A stretch of 60,914 bases of DNA from Syntrophobacteraceae bacterium (GTDB lineage Bacteria; Desulfobacterota; Syntrophobacteria; Syntrophobacterales; Syntrophobacteraceae). Shown one piece after another: positions 27,563 through 36,003 of the stretch. A program made the translations under genes and the position numbers. The DNA is taken from NCBI GenBank assembly GCA_031292215.1, contig JARLHO010000137.1, positions 1 to 60,914 of the forward strand. Reading direction: 5' to 3'. The notes under the pieces were generated by a model. The model saw nothing but the letters and a program-made list of their open reading frames with translations. It ran no database searches and was not told the DNA's origin. The stretch's first letter is position 1; each line of letters starts with the position of its first letter.

Positions 27563-27967
27563 ATGGAGCAGGACGCGGGCAGCAGCGCGGATTTATGGAA
27601 AAGGGAACTCGAAAGGGCGTGGCTCGACATTCCCAAGGTGTTTCGAAGCGAAAGGACTGTCCATAGAACGCTCCAGAGCCATCTCTACGGGTTGATCCGG
27701 CAAGCGGGCATGAAGAGCGTTGCCGACTATATGCCGCCTCGCGTAGCCGACCGGCCGGTGGACATTATCGCCGTAAACGATCAAAATGAAATCGTTTACG
27801 CGATATGCCTGGACACGCTCGTTACCCTGGCGGCCGTAAAGAGCTTGAAGAGTTTTGCGGCTCTTCACAAAATCATTTTCACAACAGGTATGCTCGAAAA
27901 GAAGGTAAGGGAAAGCACGTTTTTTCTAAGCGAGGAAGTTAAACACGTGCACCTGCAGCTTTTTTAG
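27563..27967 (+). CDS. Small conserved-looking cytoplasmic protein, function unknown
   Basis: 134 residues with GCGGAGGG 8 bases upstream of the ATG. It begins with a helical segment (LWKRELERAWLDIPKVFRSERTVH), then has VDIIAVNDQNEIVYAICLD and a final strand-helix part (HKIIFTTGMLEKKVRE). The pattern D-x10-15-hydrophobic strand faintly recalls a restriction-endonuclease-like core, but the catalytic Glu-x-Lys is absent. It follows the peptidase gene by 12 bases. I do not recognise the family. Confidence 0.6.
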   Translation: MEQDAGSSADLWKRELERAWLDIPKVFRSERTVHRTLQSHLYGLIRQAGMKSVADYMPPRVADRPVDIIAVNDQNEIVYAICLDTLVTLAAVKSLKSFAALHKIIFTTGMLEKKVRESTFFLSEEVKHVHLQLF

Positions 27968-27978
27968 AAACAGGTAGG

Positions 27979-27996
27979 GCCGGACCGCAGTCCGGC
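27979..27996. terminator. Hairpin between convergent genes
   Basis: GCCGGAC (27979-27985) pairs perfectly with GTCCGGC (27990-27996) around a CGCA loop. It lies between the convergent ends of a plus and a minus gene, where a two-way terminator is expected. No T run follows on either strand, so it could also be a short palindromic repeat. Confidence 0.45.
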
Positions 27997-28006
27997 GCCG
28001 CCCGCT

Positions 28007-29014
28007 CTATTGGGTCCGCAGGATTTTTCTAACCGAATAGATCTTTTTATCCTGCGATTCGAAATAGATTCGCATCAGCATTTCGCTCACCAGTCCTATT
28101 GCGAGAAACTCGACCCCTATTACCAGGAGGACCGATCCAAACATGGCGAGCAGTCCATGCACTTCGAGAATGGCGATCCCTTTGATAAATTTTTTGTAAC
28201 TCAAAAAAAGGCCAACCAGAAAAGAGATTCCCCAGCATCCCAGAAACAGTTTGCCGAAAAAATGAAGCGGCCGGGTGAGGTAGCGGCTCAAAAAGCCCAC
28301 GGTCAAAAGGTCGAACGCCACCCGGAAGGTCCGTCCCAGCCCGTAGTGGGACTTGCCGTTGTTTCTTCCCATGTCTTTAATGGGAATCTCGATTATTTTC
28401 GCGCCGTTTAGGGCTATCAATGCTGGAACGAAGCGGTGCAGATCGCCGTAGAGGTGCAGGTCTGCGAGGACTTCACGACGATAGGCTTTGAAAGTGGTCC
28501 CGAAATCATGCACGTCTACCCCGGATACCTTTCCAATCAGCCAGTTTGCAATACGAGAAGGAAAAGTGCGGGTCCAGAAAGCATCCGACCTTGCGGTCCT
28601 CCACCCCGAAACCATGTCGTAGCCTTCCTCGATTTTTTTTACGAACTCGGGAATTTCTTCGGGAGCGTGCTGGAGGTCTCCATCCAGGGAGACGATTATT
28701 TCCCCCTTGGCATGATCGAATCCGGCCGCAAGCCCCGCTGTCTGGCCGTAGTTTCTCCGCAGGTGCACCACCGTGAGCCGAGAGTCCTTTTTAAACAGCG
28801 AGTCGAGTATGCCTGGCGTGGCATCGGTGCTCCCATCGTCTACAAGGACAAGTTCCCACGTGTAGTCAAGCGTTTCAACCGCGGCGCACAGCCGCTCGTA
28901 GAGTTCCTCAAGAGTGGAAGCTTCATTATGAAGCGGGATCACCACGGACAACCGCGGCTCCTCTTGCACTCGGGGGGTTGGAATCCTCAACCTTTCCAAT
29001 TTACGATCACTCAC
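28007..29014 (-). CDS. GT2 glycosyltransferase with C-terminal membrane helices (ArnC/DPM1-like)
   Basis: 335 residues from the GTG at 29014, which overlaps the end of the deacetylase gene and has GGAGAGGTGG upstream; a longer frame exists but adds only neighbour-derived sequence. The GT-A core shows LSVVIPLHNEASTLEELYERL, DDGSTDATP, and the DXD-type LDGDLQHAPEEIPEF. Two membrane helices lie near the end (about 240-265 and 275-300). This is the layout of enzymes moving a sugar from a nucleotide to polyprenyl phosphate on the inner-membrane face. With the deacetylase upstream it resembles lipid-linked sugar modification pathways (ArnC-ArnD or hopanoid sugar types). Confidence 0.9.
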   Translation of the reverse strand: MSDRKLERLRIPTPRVQEEPRLSVVIPLHNEASTLEELYERLCAAVETLDYTWELVLVDDGSTDATPGILDSLFKKDSRLTVVHLRRNYGQTAGLAAGFDHAKGEIIVSLDGDLQHAPEEIPEFVKKIEEGYDMVSGWRTARSDAFWTRTFPSRIANWLIGKVSGVDVHDFGTTFKAYRREVLADLHLYGDLHRFVPALIALNGAKIIEIPIKDMGRNNGKSHYGLGRTFRVAFDLLTVGFLSRYLTRPLHFFGKLFLGCWGISFLVGLFLSYKKFIKGIAILEVHGLLAMFGSVLLVIGVEFLAIGLVSEMLMRIYFESQDKKIYSVRKILRTQ

Positions 29015-29921
29015 TATCCACCTCTCCGAAATGGCGCAAAGTAATTGCGTTTTTTTCAAAAAAACCTTTTATTTCAGGGGAAACGAGAAGCTTTTTTTCC
29101 TCTGCCCGCGATGCGACAAGGCGCCCCTTGAGTCCTAGAAGGTCAGCGTCCATCACGCCCGGATGGGTCATCAACTCGCTTAAACCCGGTTTGAGCATCC
29201 CGCAAAGACTTTTCAGGATAGCTTCGTTCATCAATCCCGTGAACGAAATTCCGTATACTCCCGCCGCAGTTTTCATTCCAGCCCCTCGCACCCGCGACCT
29301 GAAAGCGGGTCGAGCAAGAGTGGATACCCGCGCTACGGCCAATTGTTTAAAAAAATTGGCCTTAAACCCATTATGCAAATCGGGTGAAAATCTCCACGAA
29401 CCATTTGGTTCGAAGGGCTCTCGGACCCACTTGACTGAAAAGCGGGCCGCTATTTCCACCATAACGTCCAATACCGCCGGAATGATATGAACATGCTTAT
29501 GGCTGTCGAAATGAGTGGGTTTTATTCCCGAATCGAAAACCTTCTCGGCCTGGGCAAAAAGCTCATGTCTTAGAGCGTCTCGAAGCGATTTGTCCGCAGC
29601 GATCTTTTCGAGTAACCCGAGAGGTCCTGAAGGCAACAAGCCATCGGGGCCGAGAAGCCCGGCAACCTTTTGCACCGGCGCAACGGGTTTTAAACCGGTG
29701 AGAACGAAATGGATTCCGGTCCCGAATTCCTCACGGTTTCCGAATATCTTCACCGCATCATCGAAAGCGGCGCCATTTGCCATGATAGTGGCGCTGCGGA
29801 GCAACCCGGCATCGGCGCATTCGGATACGGCCAGATTGATGCCCTTGGTCAATCCAAGATCGTCGGCATTAATAATCAACTTTTTGTGCATGAGTCGTTT
29901 CAGTTCGAGGGAACGAGCCAT
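29007..29921 (-). CDS. ChbG/HpnK-family (YdjC-like) deacetylase
   Basis: 304 residues. The conserved start KLIINADDLGLTKGINLAV has the metal-binding Asp pair; THFDSHKHVHIIPAVLDVM holds the two metal His residues; the C-terminal ELMTHPGVMD holds the last His. These are the marks of YdjC-type carbohydrate deacetylases, including ChbG (chito-oligosaccharides) and HpnK (N-acetylglucosaminyl hopanoids). It is upstream of and overlaps the GT2 gene by 8 bases, so the two enzymes likely act on the same lipid-linked sugar. Start at 29921 or ATG 29891 cannot be decided; neither has a clear ribosome site. Confidence 0.88.
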   Translation of the reverse strand: MARSLELKRLMHKKLIINADDLGLTKGINLAVSECADAGLLRSATIMANGAAFDDAVKIFGNREEFGTGIHFVLTGLKPVAPVQKVAGLLGPDGLLPSGPLGLLEKIAADKSLRDALRHELFAQAEKVFDSGIKPTHFDSHKHVHIIPAVLDVMVEIAARFSVKWVREPFEPNGSWRFSPDLHNGFKANFFKQLAVARVSTLARPAFRSRVRGAGMKTAAGVYGISFTGLMNEAILKSLCGMLKPGLSELMTHPGVMDADLLGLKGRLVASRAEEKKLLVSPEIKGFFEKNAITLRHFGEVDSE

Positions 29922-30106
29922 TTATTATATTAAGGAAAATCATTTTGGTATCAGAGATGAAAGCAAAAGTCAATTTATTCGCCGCAGCCGAAAAGAAGTT
30001 GCGCCGCGCACCAATTTCTATTAATAGGGGGACAGCTGGAGAATAAGGGGTGGCTCTTCATTCCCATATTTTATGTATATTCAACATAGGGTACAAGGGT
30101 TGTTGT

Positions 30107-31495
30107 ATGACTTTTAAAGACATGGCCAGGGATTGTCTCCTGGCGGCGATATTTTGTCTTCTCATCACGATGTTGGACACTGGCGCCTCCAACGCCGCTG
30201 AAAATCCGAGGGTTTTTACACTCAACGAACTTATCGAGATGGCCCTAAAAACCAGCCCCGAGATAAAAATGGCCGAACAGGACATCCTGGCGGCAAAAAG
30301 CGAATACAAGGAAGCAAAGGGGGGCCAACTGCCACAGTTGGATATGGTGGGAGCAACCGGACCGGCCGAAGACGCTCAATTTCCTACCGTAAATCAAGCG
30401 GGGCAGATTGTCTCCCACGACGGGGGCACATGGGATATCGGGATATTCGGCAGGCTGGATGTCTATATCACACAGCCCATTTACTCTTTCGGCAAGATCT
30501 CCAAGCGCAAGGACGCGGCAGCCCTTGGAGTCGAGGCGAGCAAAGACGCCAGAACGGCGCAACGCAACAAGGTCGTTTTGGAGGTAAAGCAACTTTATTA
30601 CGCCTATTTAATCGCGCAAGAGGGCAAGCATGCCGCCGGAGACGCGATCGGCTACATAAACGATGCGGCAAGGCGCATCCAGAGATTGATCGAGCTGAAA
30701 TCGCCAAACGTTCAACAAAGCGATCTCTACCGGGTGGAGGCCTACCAGGGGGAAGTCAAAGCTTTCGCCGCCAAGGCGCGGTCCGGCGCCAAAGTCGCCT
30801 ATGCCGCACTCAAGGCGGCGATAGGACTACCCAAAGACGAGGAGTTCAGCCTCAAGGAGACCGAACTGCCTCAATCCACGACCCAACTTGCCCCGGTAGA
30901 AATTTATATCCAGCGCGCTCTTTCAAACCGGCCCGAACTTCTGGCGGTAAAGAAGGGCGTCGCCGCCAAGGAAAAACTTGCCGAGGCAGCCAAAGCCGAC
31001 CTGTATCCTACAATTTTTGCCGTCGCTGTCGGGTCGGTCGCCGGTGCGCCCGGTCGCCAGCAATGGGACAATACTTACTGGCCGGACCAGTTCAATCATG
31101 CTTACGGCGGATTTTATGCCGGCGCGCAATGGCACTTCGACCTCGGCATCGGCACGGGAAAGCTCGACAAGGCCAGGGCTGAATACCAGAAGATGCTCAA
31201 TCAGCAAGATTACGCGCGAAGAAATATTCCCGTGGAGGTCGTGAAAGATTACCAGGACGCAGTTGAACAGGGAGAAGCCTCCCATGACTATGGGCAGGCA
31301 GTGGTCGGCGCGCGCAAGTGGATCGTCGCCTCTTTTTCCAACTTTGACCTCGGAATCGGAACGGCCCGGGACATGTTCGACGCCATAGACCGATATGGGA
31401 AAAATCAGGGAAATTATCTGGAAGCATTGTATAATTACAATCTTGCACTGGCGAACCTGGACTATGCAATCGGCGAGATGAGCGACAAACGTTAA
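30107..31495 (+). CDS. TolC-family outer-membrane channel
   Basis: 462 residues from the ATG at 30107 (AAGGG 8 bases upstream; directly followed by a signal peptide MTFKDMARDCLLAAIFCLL). OEP-type repeats: FTLNELIEMALKTSPEIKMAEQDI opens the first half and APVEIYIQRALSNRPELLAV the second. The final segments FDLGIGTARDMFDAI and EALYNYNLALANLDYAIG match the family. It is the first gene of a plus-strand set with the HpnN-like exporter and MlaC-like protein, so it is likely the outer-membrane part of that system and is distinct from the other TolC-type gene at 22.1 kb. Confidence 0.9.
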   Translation: MTFKDMARDCLLAAIFCLLITMLDTGASNAAENPRVFTLNELIEMALKTSPEIKMAEQDILAAKSEYKEAKGGQLPQLDMVGATGPAEDAQFPTVNQAGQIVSHDGGTWDIGIFGRLDVYITQPIYSFGKISKRKDAAALGVEASKDARTAQRNKVVLEVKQLYYAYLIAQEGKHAAGDAIGYINDAARRIQRLIELKSPNVQQSDLYRVEAYQGEVKAFAAKARSGAKVAYAALKAAIGLPKDEEFSLKETELPQSTTQLAPVEIYIQRALSNRPELLAVKKGVAAKEKLAEAAKADLYPTIFAVAVGSVAGAPGRQQWDNTYWPDQFNHAYGGFYAGAQWHFDLGIGTGKLDKARAEYQKMLNQQDYARRNIPVEVVKDYQDAVEQGEASHDYGQAVVGARKWIVASFSNFDLGIGTARDMFDAIDRYGKNQGNYLEALYNYNLALANLDYAIGEMSDKR

Positions 31496-31588
31496 GTGAC
31501 GGAGCGGGAAGCGGGGGGGCGGTCGCCCTCCGGCTCCTTTCTTCCTGCTCCAAGTCCTTATTATACCTCTCATACCACCAGGATCAGA

Positions 31589-34366
31589 ATGAAGCTTTTA
31601 GCATGGTTTACGGAAAAACTCGTGGCTTGGGTTCTCCCCAGGCCACGCTTAGTTCTTATAGTCGCATTACTGAGCGCAGTGGCCTCACTCTGGCTGGCGA
31701 CTACCCGACTGGGCGTTGAAACCGACCAGCTCGAACTCGTCTCCCCCAAACTGCCTCTCATAACCCGATCGGCGATGCTCGACCAATTCGAGTTTCACGG
31801 CAAGACTACGTTTACGCTCGTAATCAAGGCCCCCTCTCAGGACAGGGCCATCGAATTCATGAAGGCCGTAGTTTCGAAGATAAATGCCGACCCGAAACAT
31901 TTTCAAGGCGTATTTTACAGAGTAAATCCCGATGAGTTCAAAAAATGGCTTCTCTATTATCTCGATAAAAACGATCTGGTCGACCTAAGAGACACTATCG
32001 GGCAAAACTCGAAGATGGTTCAAAATCTTAGTGAAAATCCGGACCTGCTAAATTTTTTCACGCTTGTAAACGACGATATGGCCTCAAAGATGGTCGGCCA
32101 GCTTTTCACCGGCTTTCTCGATGATAAAAAACCGTCGACGCCAAAAGGAAAGCCGATGGACCTGGAGTTCATGATAAAGGTCCTCGGGGGTTTTTCCCAA
32201 TACCTCTCAGGCAACCCTGAGTATGTCTCTCCGTGGTCTTCATTTTTTAAAAGCGGCTCGTGGGACCTCCAGAAAGAAGGCTATCTTTGGCAGGGCAAGA
32301 AGAAACTTCTCGTAGCCGAAGTAATGCCCAGCAAAGTCAAAGGAGAAGTCAGCAAGACCCTGGGGTCTCTTGAGCGGTTGCGCTCGGACATAGGGGAACT
32401 CAAGGCCTCGGGCTTTAGCGACGTGGAAGCCGGTGTGACCGGACAGGAAGCGCTAAATAACGATCAAATGCTCACCGCGATGTCGGACATGACCAAGGCG
32501 ACCTGGTTATCGCTTCTGGGGGTCATACTGGTAATGGCCCTGTTTTTGCGTGGTTTTCGCCACCCGCTCATAATCGCTCTGACGCTTCTAGTCGGTCTTT
32601 GCTGGACATTTGGCTGGACCGCGATTTTTATCGGCCACCTCAATATACTTTCTATTGTCTTTGCCCCGATGCTCTGCGGCCTGGGGGTCGATTACGCCAT
32701 CCACTGGTTTGCCAGGTTCGAAGAGGAACGGACCTTAACCGACGCACCGCGCCTGGAGATCATAAAAAATGTCATGGGCAAGTCGGGACCGGGGATAATG
32801 CTTGCGGGCATCAGCACCGCATTTTCTTTTCTGCCCTTTATACTAACCGGGTTCCGTGGACTGATGGAGCTGGGGATGATAACCGGAATGGGCATTCTTT
32901 TTATCTTAATTGCCGATTTTACGGTTTTGCCTGCCCTAAGCTGCTACCTGGCCAACCGTGGCCCGGTCCCCGGAAGGTCCGCAGGCAAGAGAAAAGAGCG
33001 CTATCTTCTCCGGCTGGGTCCCAAGGGCATAAGGGCCATACTCGCTGCGGCCATTGTCTTTACCGCCCTCGGCGTCATCGGCGCCTCACACGTCCATTTC
33101 AGCTTAAATCCCATGCGGCTCCAGTCCAAAAACTCGGAATCGGTTCACTGGGAAAAAGTCATGGTGGAAAATTCCGACCGCTCGATTCTTTCCGCAGCCC
33201 TCATCACCAACTCGGCTCAAGAGGTCGAAAAAGAGAGCGCACGATTTCGGGCCTTGCCGACAGTTTCAGACGTTGACAACGTCTTTTCGCTTCTCCCCGA
33301 TGATCAGGAGGCCAAGATCCCTATCCTGCGCTCGATCGCCCAAGCAGTTCCAGGGCTAAAATCTTCCATCGCCGGTCTTAGCGCCGCCAATCTCGACCCA
33401 CCGCCGGCCGGTGATGCGGCCTACAAGGCATCGCTCATTGACGTTCTCGAAAGAATCAACTTTAAGATGCAGCCGGACCAGGCGTCCAAATGGGGGGCTT
33501 CAAAACCTCAGGTCCAACAGATGAGTACCGTCAGAACGTTTATGGGCGAAATCCTGCAGTCCCTGCACAAAAGTTCGCCGGCTCGAGCCAAAAGACTCTT
33601 GCAATACCGTGAACGTTTCAGAAAAGACATCGTGAACCAGTGGAGCATCATCAGCAGCGGTTCTTCGGCCTCCCCGATGACCATTCGGGATATCCCGGCC
33701 CAATTAAGGGACCAGTTTTACCAGAACGGCCGTTATGTCATAAGGATTTACCCGAAGGGAGCGATCTGGCAGGAAGGGACGCTGACAGATTTCGTAAAAA
33801 GCCTTGAGACGGTGAACCCGGGCGTTCTGGGAGACCCGGTCAGCCTGTATGTGTTTTCCTCGGCCTTCAAGAAGGCATCGATTGAAGCCTCGGTGTACGC
33901 CCTGATAGCGGTAGCGCTGATTCTTCTGCTTACATTCAAAAGTCTTCGGCTTATGCTCATATCGCTTGTCCCGCTAATTATCGGCTCGATCTGGACAGTG
34001 GGGTTGATGGGGGCGACGGGCTTTGATTTTAATCTTGCCAACAGCATATTCATGCCGCTGGTCGTCGGGGCGGGCGTCGAATATGGGGTTATCATACTCT
34101 ACAGGTGGCGGGAGGGGATGTCAGGATACGGACTGCTGCCCTACAGCACGGGCAAGGGAGTAATTCTTGCCGCCCTTACCACCACCATCGGTTTTGGCGT
34201 ATTGATGATATCTGAAAACCAGGGGATTTTCAGCCTGGGGTTTGTGGCGTGGTCGGGAAGCATTTGCGTTCTTCTCTCCGCGTTGCTCATCCTGCCTTCA
34301 ATTCTGTCTTTCATGAACAACCCGGCCCCTGTTTTAGAAAAGGAGACAAAGAATGCCACGTGTTAG
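31589..34366 (+). CDS. RND/MMPL-superfamily lipid exporter, HpnN-like
   Basis: 925 residues from the ATG at 31589 (AGGA upstream; the longer frame begins with a GTG in repeat-like sequence). Twelve membrane helices in two halves, each with a large periplasmic loop: helix 1 near residues 15-35, a five-helix block near 335-490, helix 7 near 505-525, and a last block near 765-910. The first half has DYAIHWFARFEEER, the second EYGVIILYRWREG, the usual RND helix-4 type motifs. It matches the hopanoid-transporter HpnN group, which moves hopanoids or other lipids to the outer membrane. The next gene is of HpnM/MlaC type, as in hpn clusters. No squalene-hopene cyclase lies in the window, so the cargo may differ. 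Confidence 0.88.
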   Translation: MKLLAWFTEKLVAWVLPRPRLVLIVALLSAVASLWLATTRLGVETDQLELVSPKLPLITRSAMLDQFEFHGKTTFTLVIKAPSQDRAIEFMKAVVSKINADPKHFQGVFYRVNPDEFKKWLLYYLDKNDLVDLRDTIGQNSKMVQNLSENPDLLNFFTLVNDDMASKMVGQLFTGFLDDKKPSTPKGKPMDLEFMIKVLGGFSQYLSGNPEYVSPWSSFFKSGSWDLQKEGYLWQGKKKLLVAEVMPSKVKGEVSKTLGSLERLRSDIGELKASGFSDVEAGVTGQEALNNDQMLTAMSDMTKATWLSLLGVILVMALFLRGFRHPLIIALTLLVGLCWTFGWTAIFIGHLNILSIVFAPMLCGLGVDYAIHWFARFEEERTLTDAPRLEIIKNVMGKSGPGIMLAGISTAFSFLPFILTGFRGLMELGMITGMGILFILIADFTVLPALSCYLANRGPVPGRSAGKRKERYLLRLGPKGIRAILAAAIVFTALGVIGASHVHFSLNPMRLQSKNSESVHWEKVMVENSDRSILSAALITNSAQEVEKESARFRALPTVSDVDNVFSLLPDDQEAKIPILRSIAQAVPGLKSSIAGLSAANLDPPPAGDAAYKASLIDVLERINFKMQPDQASKWGASKPQVQQMSTVRTFMGEILQSLHKSSPARAKRLLQYRERFRKDIVNQWSIISSGSSASPMTIRDIPAQLRDQFYQNGRYVIRIYPKGAIWQEGTLTDFVKSLETVNPGVLGDPVSLYVFSSAFKKASIEASVYALIAVALILLLTFKSLRLMLISLVPLIIGSIWTVGLMGATGFDFNLANSIFMPLVVGAGVEYGVIILYRWREGMSGYGLLPYSTGKGVILAALTTTIGFGVLMISENQGIFSLGFVAWSGSICVLLSALLILPSILSFMNNPAPVLEKETKNATC

Positions 34367-34973
34367 ACATTGGAAGTTATTGCTTTTCGCATCTTGTTTC
34401 ATGACTCTTTGGGCCGCTGGGCCGCTTAGAGCGGATTCGGGAGCTACGGCGAAGGTGCGTTCCGTGTTGGACAAGGCCATGGAGATACAGACAAACCCCT
34501 CACTGCAGGGGACTTCGCACCGCAAGGAGCGCGCAGGAATCATCCGCAAGCTGATTGCTCAAAACTTTTTGTCCTCGGAAATGGCAAAAGAGTCCCTGCA
34601 GGAGTATTGGGGAAGGATTTCGGCAAGCCAGCGCGCGCAGTACCGAACGCTTCTCACCGCGATTTTTATCGATTCGTACACCAGACAGGTGGTCGACTTC
34701 CTGAAACAAGAGAAAATCCAGTATCCGGGGGAGAGCCCAGAAGGCGCCTTCACGAAGGTGAAAACCGTAATAATGCGAACCGACGAGCACATCCCGGTCG
34801 ATTATATTATGGAACAAAGCGGCGGAAAGTGGATGATAAGAGATGTGCTAATCGACGGGGTGGGCATAGTTGAAACCTATAAAAGCTCCTTTGCGACATT
34901 TCTTGGCGCGCATTCGTTTAGCGAATTGATCCAGAGGATGGCCATTCAAAAGCGGGCCAACGAGGGACTGTAA
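34353..34973 (+). CDS. HpnM/MlaC (Ttg2D)-like periplasmic lipid-binding protein
   Basis: 206 residues, with a signal peptide of about 25 residues (ending LRA). It overlaps the end of the RND gene by 14 bases. The fold segments match Ttg2D: KVRSVLDKAMEI, RAGIIRKLIAQNFLSSEMAKESLQEYWGRISASQRAQYRTLLTAIFIDSY broken into helices, then VKTVIMRTDEHIPVDYIMEQSGGKWMIRDVLIDGVGIVETY in strands. MlaC proteins carry phospholipid across the periplasm; HpnM is the form linked to HpnN. It ends 12 bases before a strong terminator. Confidence 0.88.
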   Translation: MPRVRHWKLLLFASCFMTLWAAGPLRADSGATAKVRSVLDKAMEIQTNPSLQGTSHRKERAGIIRKLIAQNFLSSEMAKESLQEYWGRISASQRAQYRTLLTAIFIDSYTRQVVDFLKQEKIQYPGESPEGAFTKVKTVIMRTDEHIPVDYIMEQSGGKWMIRDVLIDGVGIVETYKSSFATFLGAHSFSELIQRMAIQKRANEGL

Positions 34974-34985
34974 GTGCAGTGAGCG

Positions 34986-35027
34986 GTGATGAGCGAACGG
35001 TTTTCCTGTTCGCTCATCACTTTGTTT
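34986..35027 (+). terminator. Intrinsic terminator of the TolC-RND-MlaC operon
   Basis: GTGATGAGCGAAC (34986-34998) pairs perfectly with 35008-35020 around a 9-base loop, and TTTGTTTT follows. A 13-bp stem and U tract make this the clearest rho-independent terminator in the window. It also sits at the convergent end of the acyltransferase gene on the other strand. Confidence 0.9.
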
Positions 35028-36001
35028 TAGCTAGTTTTTTTCTGCTCACTCTTCACTGCTCTATCAAAGACCGGTTTTCTCCAGGATTTTTTCCACCTGT
35101 CGTGCATCCATAAATACTGTTCGGGAAACCGGGTGATTATCTCCTCCATCCGGGCGTTTATCTCGCGAGTGATGCGCACGATTTCCGAGGCGTCGTCGGC
35201 TTTTTGCGGGTCTGGCCGGATGGGATCGGAAACAAAGCCTTCAAAGTAATAGGGATCCTCGGTACGACAGGCGGCAACGACGACAACCGGGCGTTTGTGC
35301 CTTACGGCGAGCAGGGCCGGAAGGGGGGTTACAGTTGCGGGTTTTCCAAAAAAATCAACTCTTAGCCCCTTGTTGTGGCTCTGGTCGGGAAGCATGGCGA
35401 CGGATACGCCTTTTCTCAGCACGCGATCGAGGTGGAACATGGCGTTTGCCTTGGGCACCATTAAGTGGCCGCTGCCGATGCGGCTGGAAAGAAGAGCCCG
35501 CTCGAGATAGGGGTTATCGAGAGGACGAATGACCACGGCGAGCGGGATACCGATTTGAGCGCTCAGATGGGGCAAAAGCTCCCAGTTGCCAAGGTGGGGA
35601 GTAACGAAGATGCACCCTCCCGACTGGTCATGAATCGCCTTTGCTTTACGGAAAAGATGTTCGATATGGCCGCTTTTATAGCGACTGCCGGCAATGACCT
35701 TTCCGTCTTTTACGCGGAAGGGCGATTTTATCATTTCCGCCGCGGTCAGCAGGAAAGCCTTGCAGCTCTGCTGAGCAAGGCGCTTTATCTCCTTTTCCCC
35801 CATCCGGTCGCCAAAGGCCATCCTGATATTATCCAGGGCAATTTTGCGTCTCCTGGGGGCGACAAGGTAGAACACCCGGCCAAGAATTGCGCAAACACCC
35901 CGCACGACCCTCACGGGCATAGGCCTGGCAAGAGCAATGACGCCGTAGAAGGCCAACCATTCAACGATCTGTAAGGACTTGGATTTCGCCTTCTTGCCCA
36001 T
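35027..36001 (-). CDS. LpxL/HtrB-like lysophospholipid-type acyltransferase
   Basis: 324 residues from the ATG at 36001, which lies 3 bases after the previous stop; an earlier frame to 36040 only re-reads the upstream gene. An N-terminal membrane helix (about 12-32) precedes the catalytic TPHLGNWELLP with its His-x4-Glu. PLDNPYLERAL and LPDQSHNKGLRVDFFGKPA follow, as in lipid A lauroyl/myristoyl transferases. Such enzymes take an acyl chain from ACP. As the last gene of the ketosynthase cluster it may hand the cluster's product to a lipid or sugar acceptor rather than to lipid A. LpxL-like genes hold this place in aryl-polyene and dialkylresorcinol-type clusters. Confidence 0.88.
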   Translation of the reverse strand: MGKKAKSKSLQIVEWLAFYGVIALARPMPVRVVRGVCAILGRVFYLVAPRRRKIALDNIRMAFGDRMGEKEIKRLAQQSCKAFLLTAAEMIKSPFRVKDGKVIAGSRYKSGHIEHLFRKAKAIHDQSGGCIFVTPHLGNWELLPHLSAQIGIPLAVVIRPLDNPYLERALLSSRIGSGHLMVPKANAMFHLDRVLRKGVSVAMLPDQSHNKGLRVDFFGKPATVTPLPALLAVRHKRPVVVVAACRTEDPYYFEGFVSDPIRPDPQKADDASEIVRITREINARMEEIITRFPEQYLWMHDRWKKSWRKPVFDRAVKSEQKKTS

Positions 36002-36003
36002 AT

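Noticed and set aside
28436-29044. A 202-residue plus-strand frame opposite the GT2 gene
   Set aside because: Shadow of the glycosyltransferase; no independent evidence.
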